A stretch of DNA of 64,000 nucleotides, from positions 1 to 64,000 of the forward strand of contig NZ_FODN01000002.1 of assembly GCF_900110375.1 (NCBI RefSeq), given 5' to 3'. Numbering within the stretch: the stretch's first letter is position 1; every line of letters starts with the position of its first letter. Positions 18,493 to 28,000 of this stretch are shown here, piece by piece. Both the position numbers and the translations under genes were made by a program. This DNA comes from Flavobacterium sinopsychrotolerans. GTDB taxonomy: Bacteria; Bacteroidota; Bacteroidia; Flavobacteriales; Flavobacteriaceae. The notes below the pieces were generated by a model. The model searched no databases, had not been told where the DNA came from, and saw only the letters and a list, made by a program, of their open reading frames with translations.

Positions 18493-20484
18493 CTACGTCA
18501 GTTGTCCTTGTAGTCGTTTAATATCATCTCGTAATTTGGCAGCTTGCATAAAATCCAATTCTTTTGCCGCTTTCTCCATTGATTTACGTTTTTCCCGAAT
18601 GAGTTTCTCAATTTCAGGTTTTGGCAAGTATAGATTTTCAGGTTCTGCAGCAGCATCTAAAGTTAAGCCTAACTCATAATCGGCCAAAGGATTTTTAGTA
18701 AAAGCACTTTCAATTTTTTTATTTAAAGCCTGAGGAACCAAATTATTTGCAGTATTGTAATTAATTTGTTTGGTTCTGCGATAATTCGTTTCGTCTATGG
18801 TTTTTTGCATACTGGCCGTAATTTTATCGGCATACATAATTGCTTTCCCATTTAAGTTTCTTGCCGCACGACCAATTGTTTGCGTAAGCGAACGATGACT
18901 TCTTAGAAAGCCTTCTTTGTCTGCATCTAAAATGGCTACCAAAGAAACTTCGGGTAAATCCAAACCTTCACGAAGCAAATTCACACCAATTAATACATCA
19001 AAAATCCCTTTTCGCAAATCTTGCATGATTTCTATTCGTTCCAAAGTATCAACTTCGGAGTGAATGTAGCGACAACGAATATTAACTTTGGTTAAATATT
19101 TGGCTAATTCTTCCGCCATTCTTTTGGTTAAAGTCGTCACCAAAACGCGCTCATCAATTTCGGTCCGAACTTGAATTTCCTCGATTAAATCATCGATTTG
19201 ATTTAAACTTGGTCGGATTTCAATAATGGGATCCAATAATCCTGTTGGACGAATCACTTGTTCCACAACAACGCCTTCCGTTTTTTGTAATTCGTAATCC
19301 GCTGGTGTTGCCGAAACATAAATTACCTGATTTTGCATCGCTTCAAACTCTTCAAACTTCAAAGGACGATTGTCCATTGCAGCGGGAAGTCGGAAACCAT
19401 ATTCCACTAAATTTTCTTTACGGCTTCGGTCTCCGCCATACATAGCACTAACCTGTGAAAGTGTTACGTGACTTTCGTCTACCACCATTAAATAATCTTT
19501 TGGGAAATAATCCAGCAAACAGAAAGGTCTGGTGCCGGGTAAACGACCATCCAGATAACGAGAATAATTTTCAATTCCGGAGCAATAACCGAGTTCACGA
19601 ATCATCTCCAAATCAAAGTTGGTACGTTCTTCCAGTCTTTTTGCTTCTAAATGTTTTCCAATTTCCTTGAAATAATCGACTTGTTTTACTAAATCTTGTT
19701 GGATTTCCCAAATGGCACCTTGCAAGACATCTGGAGAAGTCACGAACATATTGGCGGGATAAATCGTCAGTTTGTCAAATTTTTCTAGAACCTCAGAATT
19801 TTTGGTGTCAAAACTTTCAATTTCTTCTATTTCATCGCCAAAGAAATGAACTCTGTAGGCTTCATCCGCATAACTTGGATAGACATCTACAGTATCTCCT
19901 TTTATTCTGAAACTTCCTGGATTAAAATCGGCTTCCGTTCTGGAATATAGACTTTGCACCAATTGATGTAATAATTTCGTACGAGAAATGATTTGTCCTT
20001 TTTCAATTGGAATCAAGTTTTTCTGAAATTCTATAGGGTTTCCAATACCGTATAAACAGGAAACTGATGCTACTACCAAAATATCTCTTCGTCCGGAAAG
20101 CAACGAGGCAGTGGTTGACATTCTCATTTTTTCCAGTTCTTCATTGATGGATAAATCCTTTTCGATGAAAACGCCGGTTACAGGCATAAAAGCTTCGGGC
20201 TGGTAATAATCGTAATAGGACACGAAATATTCCACGGCATTATTCGGGAAAAACTGCTTGAATTCCGAGTATAATTGTGCTGCCAAAGTTTTGTTGTGTG
20301 CCAAAACTAAAGTTGGTCTTTGTACTTCTTGAATCACGTTGGCCACCGTAAATGTTTTTCCGGATCCGGTAACTCCTAATAAAGTTTGGAATTTATCACC
20401 ATCAATAATGCCTTGAGTCAATTTTTCAATTGCTTGTGGTTGGTCGCCTTTAGGCTGGTAATCGGATACTACTTGAAAATTCAT
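18493..20484 (-). CDS. uvrB: Excinuclease ABC subunit B
   Basis: This 663-residue nucleotide-excision-repair helicase receives damaged DNA from UvrA and recruits UvrC. Walker A is GVTGSGKT (38-44), the damage-probing hairpin is YYDYYQPEAF (about 92-101) and DESHV is the DEAD-box motif. YVSATPADYEL, the helicase part with IGRAARN, and the C-terminal UVR motif KLIREKRKSMEKAAKELDFMQAAKLRDDI are all present. A longer frame starts at 20547, but the family start MNFQVVSDYQPKGDQPQAI is at 20484, and a TACCTTTG promoter element at 20514-20521 lies inside the longer frame. Confidence 0.96.
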   Translation of the reverse strand: MNFQVVSDYQPKGDQPQAIEKLTQGIIDGDKFQTLLGVTGSGKTFTVANVIQEVQRPTLVLAHNKTLAAQLYSEFKQFFPNNAVEYFVSYYDYYQPEAFMPVTGVFIEKDLSINEELEKMRMSTTASLLSGRRDILVVASVSCLYGIGNPIEFQKNLIPIEKGQIISRTKLLHQLVQSLYSRTEADFNPGSFRIKGDTVDVYPSYADEAYRVHFFGDEIEEIESFDTKNSEVLEKFDKLTIYPANMFVTSPDVLQGAIWEIQQDLVKQVDYFKEIGKHLEAKRLEERTNFDLEMIRELGYCSGIENYSRYLDGRLPGTRPFCLLDYFPKDYLMVVDESHVTLSQVSAMYGGDRSRKENLVEYGFRLPAAMDNRPLKFEEFEAMQNQVIYVSATPADYELQKTEGVVVEQVIRPTGLLDPIIEIRPSLNQIDDLIEEIQVRTEIDERVLVTTLTKRMAEELAKYLTKVNIRCRYIHSEVDTLERIEIMQDLRKGIFDVLIGVNLLREGLDLPEVSLVAILDADKEGFLRSHRSLTQTIGRAARNLNGKAIMYADKITASMQKTIDETNYRRTKQINYNTANNLVPQALNKKIESAFTKNPLADYELGLTLDAAAEPENLYLPKPEIEKLIREKRKSMEKAAKELDFMQAAKLRDDIKRLQGQLT

Positions 20485-20513
20485 TTGTATTAAGGGGCAA
20501 AAATTTAGAGTTA

Positions 20514-20521
20514 CAAAGGTA
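20514..20521 (-). promoter_or_regulatory. Putative -7 element TACCTTTG for uvrB
   Basis: Perfect TAnnTTTG on the minus strand, 30 bases before the ATG at 20484. It supports that start over the upstream one. Confidence 0.55.
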
Positions 20522-20560
20522 CAACGTTTGGATTCTTTTTTTTCCAAAGTTTAAGCCAAA

Positions 20561-20589
20561 AAAAACCATCCCGATGTGGCAGGATGGTT
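20561..20589 (-). terminator. Terminator left behind a decayed outer-membrane protein gene
   Basis: AACCATCC (20565-20572) pairs with GGATGGTT (20582-20589). The minus-strand stem is followed by a U run. It lies 24 bases after the stop codon of the relic at 20613-20708. Confidence 0.8.
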
Positions 20590-20612
20590 TTCAATACGAT
20601 GAAAATGTTTCT

Positions 20613-20708
20613 CTAAAAACTGAAACTTAATCGAGCAAAAACGAAACGACCGTTTTGACCAAATTGAGAAACGTTTCTGGAGTATACATACATGGTGATA
20701 TCAGCCAT
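20613..20708 (-). pseudogene. Relic of the C-terminus of an outer-membrane beta-barrel protein (TonB receptor type)
   Basis: Reading the minus strand from 20708 gives 31 residues that end in SQFGQNGRFVFARLSFSF and a stop at 20613-20615. This is the classic final strand of a barrel, with alternating hydrophobic residues and terminal Phe, and MYVYSRNVSQFGQNGRF is what TonB-dependent receptors of this phylum show near their end. The frame hits a stop just upstream (20715-20717) and no barrel sequence precedes it. So only the tail and its terminator (20561-20589) remain. Confidence 0.65.
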
Positions 20709-20999
20709 TAAATATTATATACTGAAGCTAAAATTAAAAGTATGACAACTAGCGTTAGAATAATTATTGAAATGTAATAATATGATTTTAATTTCCAACC
20801 TTCTTTGTACATTTTGTAAAAATTATAACAATATAGAGAAACACTCAAAATCATCAATGGGATTGTAAATAATTCTACAAAAGCACCCTCAATTTTTGTT
20901 AAATTTATATTTAAGTAAGAAATGCTAACTAAACAGACAAAATAAAATAATTACACTAAATAAAGTGTTAATAATTCCAGTTTTTCTTTCTTTTTTCAT
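20708..20999 (-). pseudogene. Small integral membrane protein gene broken by a frameshift
   Basis: From the ATG at 20999 the minus strand reads MKKERKTGIINTLFSVIILF, then stops. Shifting by one base near 20935-20950 opens a second frame of about 76 codons to the stop at 20708-20710. It contains two clear membrane segments (FVELFTIPLMILSVSLYCY and YYISIIILTLVVILLILA), separated by a basic loop (YKMYKEGWKLKS). The two parts join naturally into a protein of about 97 residues with three membrane segments. The break lies in a T-rich run. A sequencing error is an alternative. Family not recognised. Confidence 0.6.
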
Positions 21000-21022
21000 A
21001 TTCTATTTTTTTAAGATCTATA

Positions 21023-21085
21023 TTATTCCCTATCAGCCCATGGTAAAGATGGTAATATTGGCAAGTATGGGACTGCTTCCAATTC
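21023..21085 (-). other. Possible short coding relic upstream of the broken membrane protein
   Basis: One minus-strand frame reads ELEAVPYLPILPSLPWADRE and then a stop at 21023-21025, with a stop codon shortly upstream. The proline-rich, low-complexity-free reading looks like a protein tail, but another frame in the same place is also open. It would be consistent with a decayed gene just before the membrane protein, for example one half of a two-gene cassette. Weak evidence. Confidence 0.25.
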
Positions 21086-21151
21086 ATACTATTATTTTTT
21101 TTAGATTTATTTAAAAGTAAAGTTCAAGCCAAATATTTAGTTACCAAACAT

Positions 21152-21186
21152 AAAAAAAGCAGGCTAATTTTTATTGAGCCTGCTTT
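21152..21186 (-). terminator. Terminator of the SusCD-type operon
   Basis: AAAGCAGGCT (21156-21165) pairs with AGCCTGCTTT (21177-21186). A U run follows on the minus strand. It lies 20 bases after the stop of the DUF4302 gene. Confidence 0.9.
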
Positions 21187-21206
21187 AATGAAAAAATTAT
21201 TATATT

Positions 21207-22565
21207 TTATTGAAATGCGTAAGTTGTAAATCTAAAATTACTGGATGCGCTTGTGAAAGTGTAGATAGTATTAGAAAAAGCTATTTTAAATAATTCTCTT
21301 TTTACATACAATCCTTTTGTGTCCAATAGTTGCTTATCTAAGTCTTTAAGAAATGCAGGTTCAGCAATAATTGCACCTAAATTATTTTCCCAAGATACAT
21401 GATTTAATATTAGGGTTTTATTTACAGGATCTTCTGTTACTGTTATATTATGATAGATTGTTGTTTTACCTCCATTAAATCGGTATTCAATATAACTACC
21501 AAAAGAAGGATTATTGAAAGTAAATTGAATTCTACTTAGTTTTTGTGTAGAAGATAATCCTGCATTTACTTGGTTTAGTATAGTGTTGAATAATAATGAA
21601 TTAGACGGAGCAGTTGCTAAATTTGCTGCAATGTAAGCAAACCCAGTAGGAGGATTTCCTTTTCCTTCCAGAAGAATTTTATAATCATCTGTTAATACCA
21701 ATGGTTTATTGCTATACTTGATAGAGGCAGTTACGCCGGCAGTTCCAGTAGCATTAAAATTACCCGTTGTTGCATCGTACGTGAACTCAGAAAGTTTTTG
21801 TGTTCCAACTTTTACAGCAGGGCTTACTATAATTCCGGTAGGAGTATAAGCTATTCCCATGTTGTAGCTTACACTTGAACCAGTCTCTATTGAATTAGCA
21901 ATTGCGAATCTACTAGGTGCAGTGAAATTAAAATCAAATTGACTAGTTTTTGTCCCGTCATTAGTTTCTAATAATCGAAATAAGGGTCTTGTTGATGCTC
22001 CAACTACATTTGGAATCATTGCTCTATTTAGAGCCAAATTTGTCCAGTCTTGAGCGGTTGCTTTTACAAAACGCAGTTCCTCGAAACTTCTATTTGTTTT
22101 AAAAATGATTTGTCCATTATCTTGTCCGTAATACAAAAATTGGAAGTCTCCTTTATATCCTTTACCACGTAAAGAGGCAACTGGAAAGTTATTTGAATCC
22201 GATAAAAGATGTATTTTGTTTTTTGTTGTAAAAACAAGACTTACAGTACTCCCTAATTCAATACCGTATTCACTTTTATTTATTGCTGTATCATTATCAA
22301 AGTCAGAGGCCATATCCACTGAGCCACTTTTAAATTTGAATAGGTGGGTAAAACCACCTAATTGAGTGGTGTCTGTAAAATAAACTGCTTTCCATCCAAA
22401 TTCAGAAGATTCTAATAAATCATTCAGTTCTTTTTTTTGCTCATTTAATCTTTCTGTAGGTGTTTGATTAAAAATGGGATCTACATCTTCCTTGTTGTCA
22501 CATGAAGCCAATTGCATTGCTAGTACAGCAATGAAAAGGTAATTGAGTATGTTTTTTAATTTCAT
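21207..22565 (-). CDS. DUF4302 family lipoprotein of a SusCD-type locus
   Basis: The 452-residue protein has a lipoprotein signal (LFIAVLAMQLASC, Cys at 23). It then carries the DUF4302 opening (DPIFNQTPTERLNEQKKELNDLLESSEFGWKAVYFTD). Beta-rich segments fill the rest. Such proteins accompany SusC/SusD pairs and are thought to be surface-exposed substrate-binding or accessory lipoproteins; the function is not established. Last gene of the operon, 68 bases behind the metallohydrolase gene and just before a strong terminator. Confidence 0.82.
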   Translation of the reverse strand: MKLKNILNYLFIAVLAMQLASCDNKEDVDPIFNQTPTERLNEQKKELNDLLESSEFGWKAVYFTDTTQLGGFTHLFKFKSGSVDMASDFDNDTAINKSEYGIELGSTVSLVFTTKNKIHLLSDSNNFPVASLRGKGYKGDFQFLYYGQDNGQIIFKTNRSFEELRFVKATAQDWTNLALNRAMIPNVVGASTRPLFRLLETNDGTKTSQFDFNFTAPSRFAIANSIETGSSVSYNMGIAYTPTGIIVSPAVKVGTQKLSEFTYDATTGNFNATGTAGVTASIKYSNKPLVLTDDYKILLEGKGNPPTGFAYIAANLATAPSNSLLFNTILNQVNAGLSSTQKLSRIQFTFNNPSFGSYIEYRFNGGKTTIYHNITVTEDPVNKTLILNHVSWENNLGAIIAEPAFLKDLDKQLLDTKGLYVKRELFKIAFSNTIYTFTSASSNFRFTTYAFQ

Positions 22566-22633
22566 GATATTTAATTTATTTTAAATATGAATTATAGAAT
22601 ATTTTTTTTAAAATTATTTATTCCATTAGTTAG

Positions 22634-23494
22634 TTATCCATTAATCACCGCTAAAGTATTTTTTTCAGCTTCATCTCTAAGTTTGTAAAAATCGATATTA
22701 AAAGCATCTTTAAAATATTTCACAACGACAGCTTCCTTTGCTTTGATATCAGCTTTTGCTTTTACACTAGTTATTCCTGCTATAATAGCATCATATTCAG
22801 CTTTTGAATTTACTAACATAGTAGAGGCCATTTCTGCAAAATCTTCATTTATGTTTGATCTGGCATAATCAGTAATAAAACCTTCTTCTCTTGCCACTGT
22901 TGTTGATGTAGCATACCAGTTTGAAGTATATCCAGTAGGAGTTATTTTTGATAACGTTTTTTCATCAAAAGGTTTATATTGATTCAGGATATGAATGTAT
23001 TCATGTTGAATAGTATGAACAAAACGTTTTACATTATCGCGATTTTTCTTATCTACTAAATCCGTTTCAAATAAAGTGATTCTTTGACCACCTTCTGCTA
23101 ACCCAAGTGTAATAGTCCCTGTAGTATTTAAATTTCGACCACCAACCAGTACAAATTCTCTAGGTGCTATTTTTTTAACAAAATCGGCGCCTCCTATAGT
23201 TGAATAACTTTCCAACCAAATTTTTTGCACTATTTCGAGTGCAGGTTGTACTTGTCCTTGTATAGGTGGATATAGAAAACGGTTGTTGTCTACCACATTT
23301 TGGTTCCATTTGTATTGTACTTTAATATTGTAAGTGTTTACATAGTTAGTTTCAATCCATTTGTCTAATGTAGACATAGCAGGTATTGAAACGTCTAACT
23401 GGCTTTCTTTTAAGGCTTCTTCGCCCGAACATGCGCCTAATAATACTATCGCAGAGAAAAGGATTATTTTCTTGTATTGAGTTTTTAATTTCAT
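22634..23494 (-). CDS. Substrate-import-associated zinc metallohydrolase lipoprotein (HExxH)
   Basis: The 286-residue protein has a lipoprotein signal (IILFSAIVLLGAC, Cys at 22) and a zinc site HEYIH at 164-168 in VHTIQHEYIHILNQ. A likely third ligand region is INEDFAEMAS (E217 or E221). This matches the class of putative zinc peptidases found beside SusC/SusD-like genes. It is expected on the cell surface, where it could trim a peptide or protein ligand before import through SusC. It lies 25 bases behind the SusD-like gene. The true substrate is unknown. Confidence 0.82.
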   Translation of the reverse strand: MKLKTQYKKIILFSAIVLLGACSGEEALKESQLDVSIPAMSTLDKWIETNYVNTYNIKVQYKWNQNVVDNNRFLYPPIQGQVQPALEIVQKIWLESYSTIGGADFVKKIAPREFVLVGGRNLNTTGTITLGLAEGGQRITLFETDLVDKKNRDNVKRFVHTIQHEYIHILNQYKPFDEKTLSKITPTGYTSNWYATSTTVAREEGFITDYARSNINEDFAEMASTMLVNSKAEYDAIIAGITSVKAKADIKAKEAVVVKYFKDAFNIDFYKLRDEAEKNTLAVING

Positions 23495-23519
23495 ATTGTT
23501 GACCTTATAGATTAATTAA

Positions 23520-25001
23520 TTAACGAGGGTTTTTTTCTAAACCTGTGTTAGAAACATGTAATGGAATTTGTATTGCCTTACGTTTGTCATCTTTCAACAA
23601 AATATTATCTGGTTGATTATAAGATTTGTGTGTGATTTTCAAAGCAAAACGTTTAATATCAATCCATCTCAATCCTTCATGTATAAATTCTCTTCTTCGT
23701 AGCTCAGCTATAGCTTTAATATAAGATTTTTGTACAGAAGTCAAATTGTAAAAAGGAGTGTATTCATCATCTACAGCTGGATATTTAGTAACTATTTTTA
23801 ATTCTGTAACTTTATCAGTAGATGCATTATAGCCTTTGATACGTTTTGAGATAAAATATTCTAATTCCTCGTTAGCGGTAGCTATTTGATTTGTCATAAC
23901 GTGGGCTTCGATTCTATTTAAATAGTATTCATCATTACTTAGCAATACAATTGCATCATAAGGCTGTCCTATTCCCGCATTAGCATTAGTTATTCTAAAA
24001 TATTCAGTAAATTTAGGAACAAAAATTGTTATTTGACCATTGTATGATAAAGGTCTGTATAACCATTCTTTGTTGAATAAATTAGCGCCGTTTCCAAATA
24101 ATATATCTCTATCTGCACCAGTTAATTGGAATCTATTAGAATAAAAACTTCTAGAGTATACAGATGATACTGATGCTATTAATAGGTTTGTAGATTCACT
24201 TTCTTGAGAGTATTTTCTTTGACCAGTATTAAAATCTACATCTAGATAGGATTGATAATCTCTTAATTGTCCTTCTGGCTTGTTTCCTAACTCATCAGAT
24301 ACTTCAATAACTTTATTCCAATCCCCTTTTATCAAATAAAATCGGCTAGCAAAAGCTTTTGCAGCTGCTTTATTAAAATGAAATTTAGGTAACTTGTAGT
24401 CGCTGTTAACATATTTTAGTCCTTCTTCAAGATCTTTTTCAATAAAATTGAAAACTTCTGCAACAGTATTACGAGTGTATTTCTTAACAAGAACCTCTTC
24501 TGGCTCTAATACATATGGAATACCTAAATCAGTTGTAGCAGTTGAAGGATTATATCTTTGCGACCAAAAAGTAACTAACATAAAGTGTGAATATGCTCTA
24601 GCCAATAAAGCTTCTCCTTTTTGAGGATTTAAGTTGGCTGGATTTCCTAGTTTATTTATTGCGTCTAAAGCTTGGTTAGCATGTGCAATTGCCGAATAGC
24701 ATGCATCCCAATAGTCAGAGGGAGAATCCTGTTGGATATCTTCTTGCATTTCCCAGTTATAGTTTTGACTATTTTTATTTGTAGTCAATGTAAGATCCCC
24801 ACTATCGAAAACATTGTCAGTCATTGTTTCTGCAAACTCCATATAGTTTGCATTTGGATAGGCATTTACCAGTAGTTCAGAAATTTTTTCTGGAGTATCA
24901 AGTTGGGTTCTGTTGTCAGGAATCTCCGAAAGGAAATCATCACAACTGCTACTAACTGTAAGTACAATTAGTAATAAAGTGGTTATTTTAAAAGTTCTCA
25001 T
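23520..25001 (-). CDS. SusD/RagB-like surface nutrient-binding lipoprotein
   Basis: The 493-residue protein has a lipoprotein signal ending at Cys20 (LLLIVLTVSSSCDDFLSEIPDNRTQL) and a tetratricopeptide-like helical core. SusD hallmarks are YWDACYSAIAHANQALDAI (about 99-117), GEALLARAYSHFMLVTFWSQRY (about 128-150) and the C-terminal IAELRRREFIHEGLRWIDIKRFALKI (about 430-455). It should cap the SusC channel and bind the incoming ligand. Ten bases separate it from susC. The ligand is not evident from sequence. Confidence 0.93.
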   Translation of the reverse strand: MRTFKITTLLLIVLTVSSSCDDFLSEIPDNRTQLDTPEKISELLVNAYPNANYMEFAETMTDNVFDSGDLTLTTNKNSQNYNWEMQEDIQQDSPSDYWDACYSAIAHANQALDAINKLGNPANLNPQKGEALLARAYSHFMLVTFWSQRYNPSTATTDLGIPYVLEPEEVLVKKYTRNTVAEVFNFIEKDLEEGLKYVNSDYKLPKFHFNKAAAKAFASRFYLIKGDWNKVIEVSDELGNKPEGQLRDYQSYLDVDFNTGQRKYSQESESTNLLIASVSSVYSRSFYSNRFQLTGADRDILFGNGANLFNKEWLYRPLSYNGQITIFVPKFTEYFRITNANAGIGQPYDAIVLLSNDEYYLNRIEAHVMTNQIATANEELEYFISKRIKGYNASTDKVTELKIVTKYPAVDDEYTPFYNLTSVQKSYIKAIAELRRREFIHEGLRWIDIKRFALKITHKSYNQPDNILLKDDKRKAIQIPLHVSNTGLEKNPR

Positions 25002-25011
25002 ATTTATTTTA

Positions 25012-28000
25012 TTAAAATGATACGTTGATAGCGAATGTGTATTGACTTGTTATAGGAAGTGAAACTCCTCCTGATCTGAAGAATTCTGGATCCTGCCCAT
25101 TTAATTTTTTGTCAGAATAGATTAAAAGTGGATTGGTGCTAATTGCTTTTAAATTAAATGTATTAAGTCCTAATTTTTTCTTTAGATCTTTTGGAAATTC
25201 ATAAGAGATTGATACGTTTTTCAATCTTACAAATGATCCATCAGCAACTCTTTCATCAGAGAAATTGTAAGCATTATAAGCTCTTGTCAAATCTCTTGAT
25301 TCAGCAGCATAATTTGCAATTAATCTTTTATCTGCAATAACGGGAATATTTGTAAATGCTTCGTCTCCTGGATTTATCCAACGGTTTGTAAATTCTTTTG
25401 TGAATACTGTTAAATCATCATATTGATCAGAATAGATAGGGTTTAAACGCACTTTGTTACCACCAGCAGCAACTATGAATACATTTAATGACCAGTTTTC
25501 ATAAGTAAATGTATTTGATAAACCAGCTGACTTGTTCGGTTCGATTGAACCTTCATATTTTAAGTATTTTGTAACATTTTCTGAATCTTGAAAGTTAGCT
25601 CCAGCAATATTATCTTCCTCACCGTCAGCCATAACAAACGTAGGTAATCCTTGATTGTTTAATCCTGTAAATTGGTAAGAGTACAATGCATTTCTAGGAT
25701 GACCTACTGTGTTTCCACCTGTTCCATCAACAAGTCCTAATACACTTGGATTATTTTGTAATTTAACAATTTCTTGATTATATACAGAGAAATTGAAAGT
25801 GGTTGACCATTTTAGTTTTGTATTATTCAGGTTTTTAGTTGTTAATGACATTTCAATACCTTTTGTTTCCATGTCAGCGTTGTTTCCTTGTTTAATTTTT
25901 TGTCCTCCAATACCTGAAGTTGTAACAAAATCAACTAAATCAAAAGCTTTACGGCTGTAGACATCTGTGGTAAATTGAACGCGATTGTCAAATAAGCCTA
26001 AATCCAAACCAATATTAGTTTCAAATTGTTTTTCCCAAGTTAAATCACCATTTTGTAATTCTTCGATATTTAAACCGGATTCTCTATCGCCTAAGTTTAA
26101 TCGATTAGTAATAAAGCTTTTATAAATAGCTAATGAGTTAGTTGCAGGTCCAGCTGTTGCCGTTAAACCGTAAGAACCTCTTAAGCTTAGATTAGTGATT
26201 GTATTTGCATTTTTCATGAAGTCTTCCTCCATAATATTCCATTTACCACTTACTGTATAAGTAGGTAACCATCTAGATGAGCCGCTTCTTCCTTGTCTAT
26301 TAGATCCATCATAACGACCCGTAACAGAACCTGTATAACGACGATCATATGTATAACCAACTTTCCCGAAGAAACCAACAGTTCTTTCTCTTTCTTCATT
26401 AAATCCAAAATAAGATTCTCCACCATTAATTAATTTTTCTAAAAGGCGAGGGTCAGTAAAAGCAGTTAAACCTTTGTCATATTGTAAACCAAATGCAGTA
26501 AAGTTATCACTACTCCTGTCAACAGATCTTAATTCCTGACCAAATAACCCTTCCAATTCGTGCTTGTCTTCGAATGTCTTTTTATAGCTAAAACTATTTC
26601 TAATATTATAAGAAGTCAATTCATTAGAAAATTTTCTTAAAATACCACCATTAGGGAGTACAGCCACTTTTGGAGCAGTTAAATTTTCTGGATCTTGGTA
26701 TAAAAATATATTTTGATCTCTTACAATTGTAGTTTCTTGTGCGTTATAAGCACCTACAATATTTGAGTTCTCTAATATATTATGTTCCCTGGTAGTATTT
26801 GCATAACGCGCATTAGCCGTAAGGTTGTACGTTAAATTTGGATTGATTTTATACGCTAAGTCAGCTTGAAAACGGATGTCCTTAACTTTGATTTCCATAT
26901 AGTTATTTTCAAGCTCATTAAGAATGTTTATAGGAGCCCAGTTATTTCGGTAATATTCTAGGTTTCCATTATCATCATAAGGTCTTAAAGCTCTATTTGT
27001 ATTTAATACATAATTAAATGGATTGATATCAAAATCTCTGGTTGTACTACCACTTACTCCATCTTTAAGACTGTCGTAACTTCCAGGAGCTCCCTGATCT
27101 CTTATTGATGCTTGGGTTGAAAGTGTTAAATTAAGTTTGTCATTGATAAAGAAAGTGTTCTTTATGTTAGAAGTAAGCTGGCTTACATTGTCTGCCAATG
27201 TCCATCCCGGATCTGAATAATAACCTAAAGAAGCATAAAATGTATTGTTTTTACCACCACCCGAAAAACTTAACGAGTGATTTTGAGTAATAGAAGGTCT
27301 AAATAAGGCTTTAAACCAATCGGTGTTTGCAAGTTCATATTTTCTTAAAAAAGTATTTCTACTTGGAGTATCATTTTTTACACCAAATGTTCCTGAAGTT
27401 TGATCATAGGTGTTTATTGCATTTGCAAGAATATTGTATACTCCTCCATAACGACCTTGGGCAGTTGAGGGCAAATCAAGAAAACCTTTAGCTTCAATTT
27501 CTTTAAGAACACTCATGGTCTCCTGAGAATTCAAAATGTCGTATTGATTATATGTTGGGACGTTTCTCACAGTTTGTTCCAGTGAATAAGTAACACTTAA
27601 TGGAGATTCTCTTCTACCTTGTTTAGTCGTAACTACAACTACACCATTCAAAGATCGCGAACCATAAATTGATGTAGCAGAAGCATCTTTCAAAATTTCA
27701 ATACTCAAAACATCATTTGCATTCAATCCTGCTATTGATGAACTTAACAGTGTCTCTGAATTTCCAGAAGCTAGATCAGCAAAAGAGAGGTTGACGATGT
27801 CTTCTTGTACAATACCATCAATTACCCATAAAGGTTTTGTATCACCAAAAATTGAAGAGGAACCACGTACAGTAATTTTAGGAGCTGCACCAAAAGATCC
27901 AGTAACATTTTGTACCGTCACACCAGCTGCTTTTCCTTCAATCATTCTACTGATATCAATCACTCCTTCTACTTTTAGATCTTTTTCAGATATTTTACTT

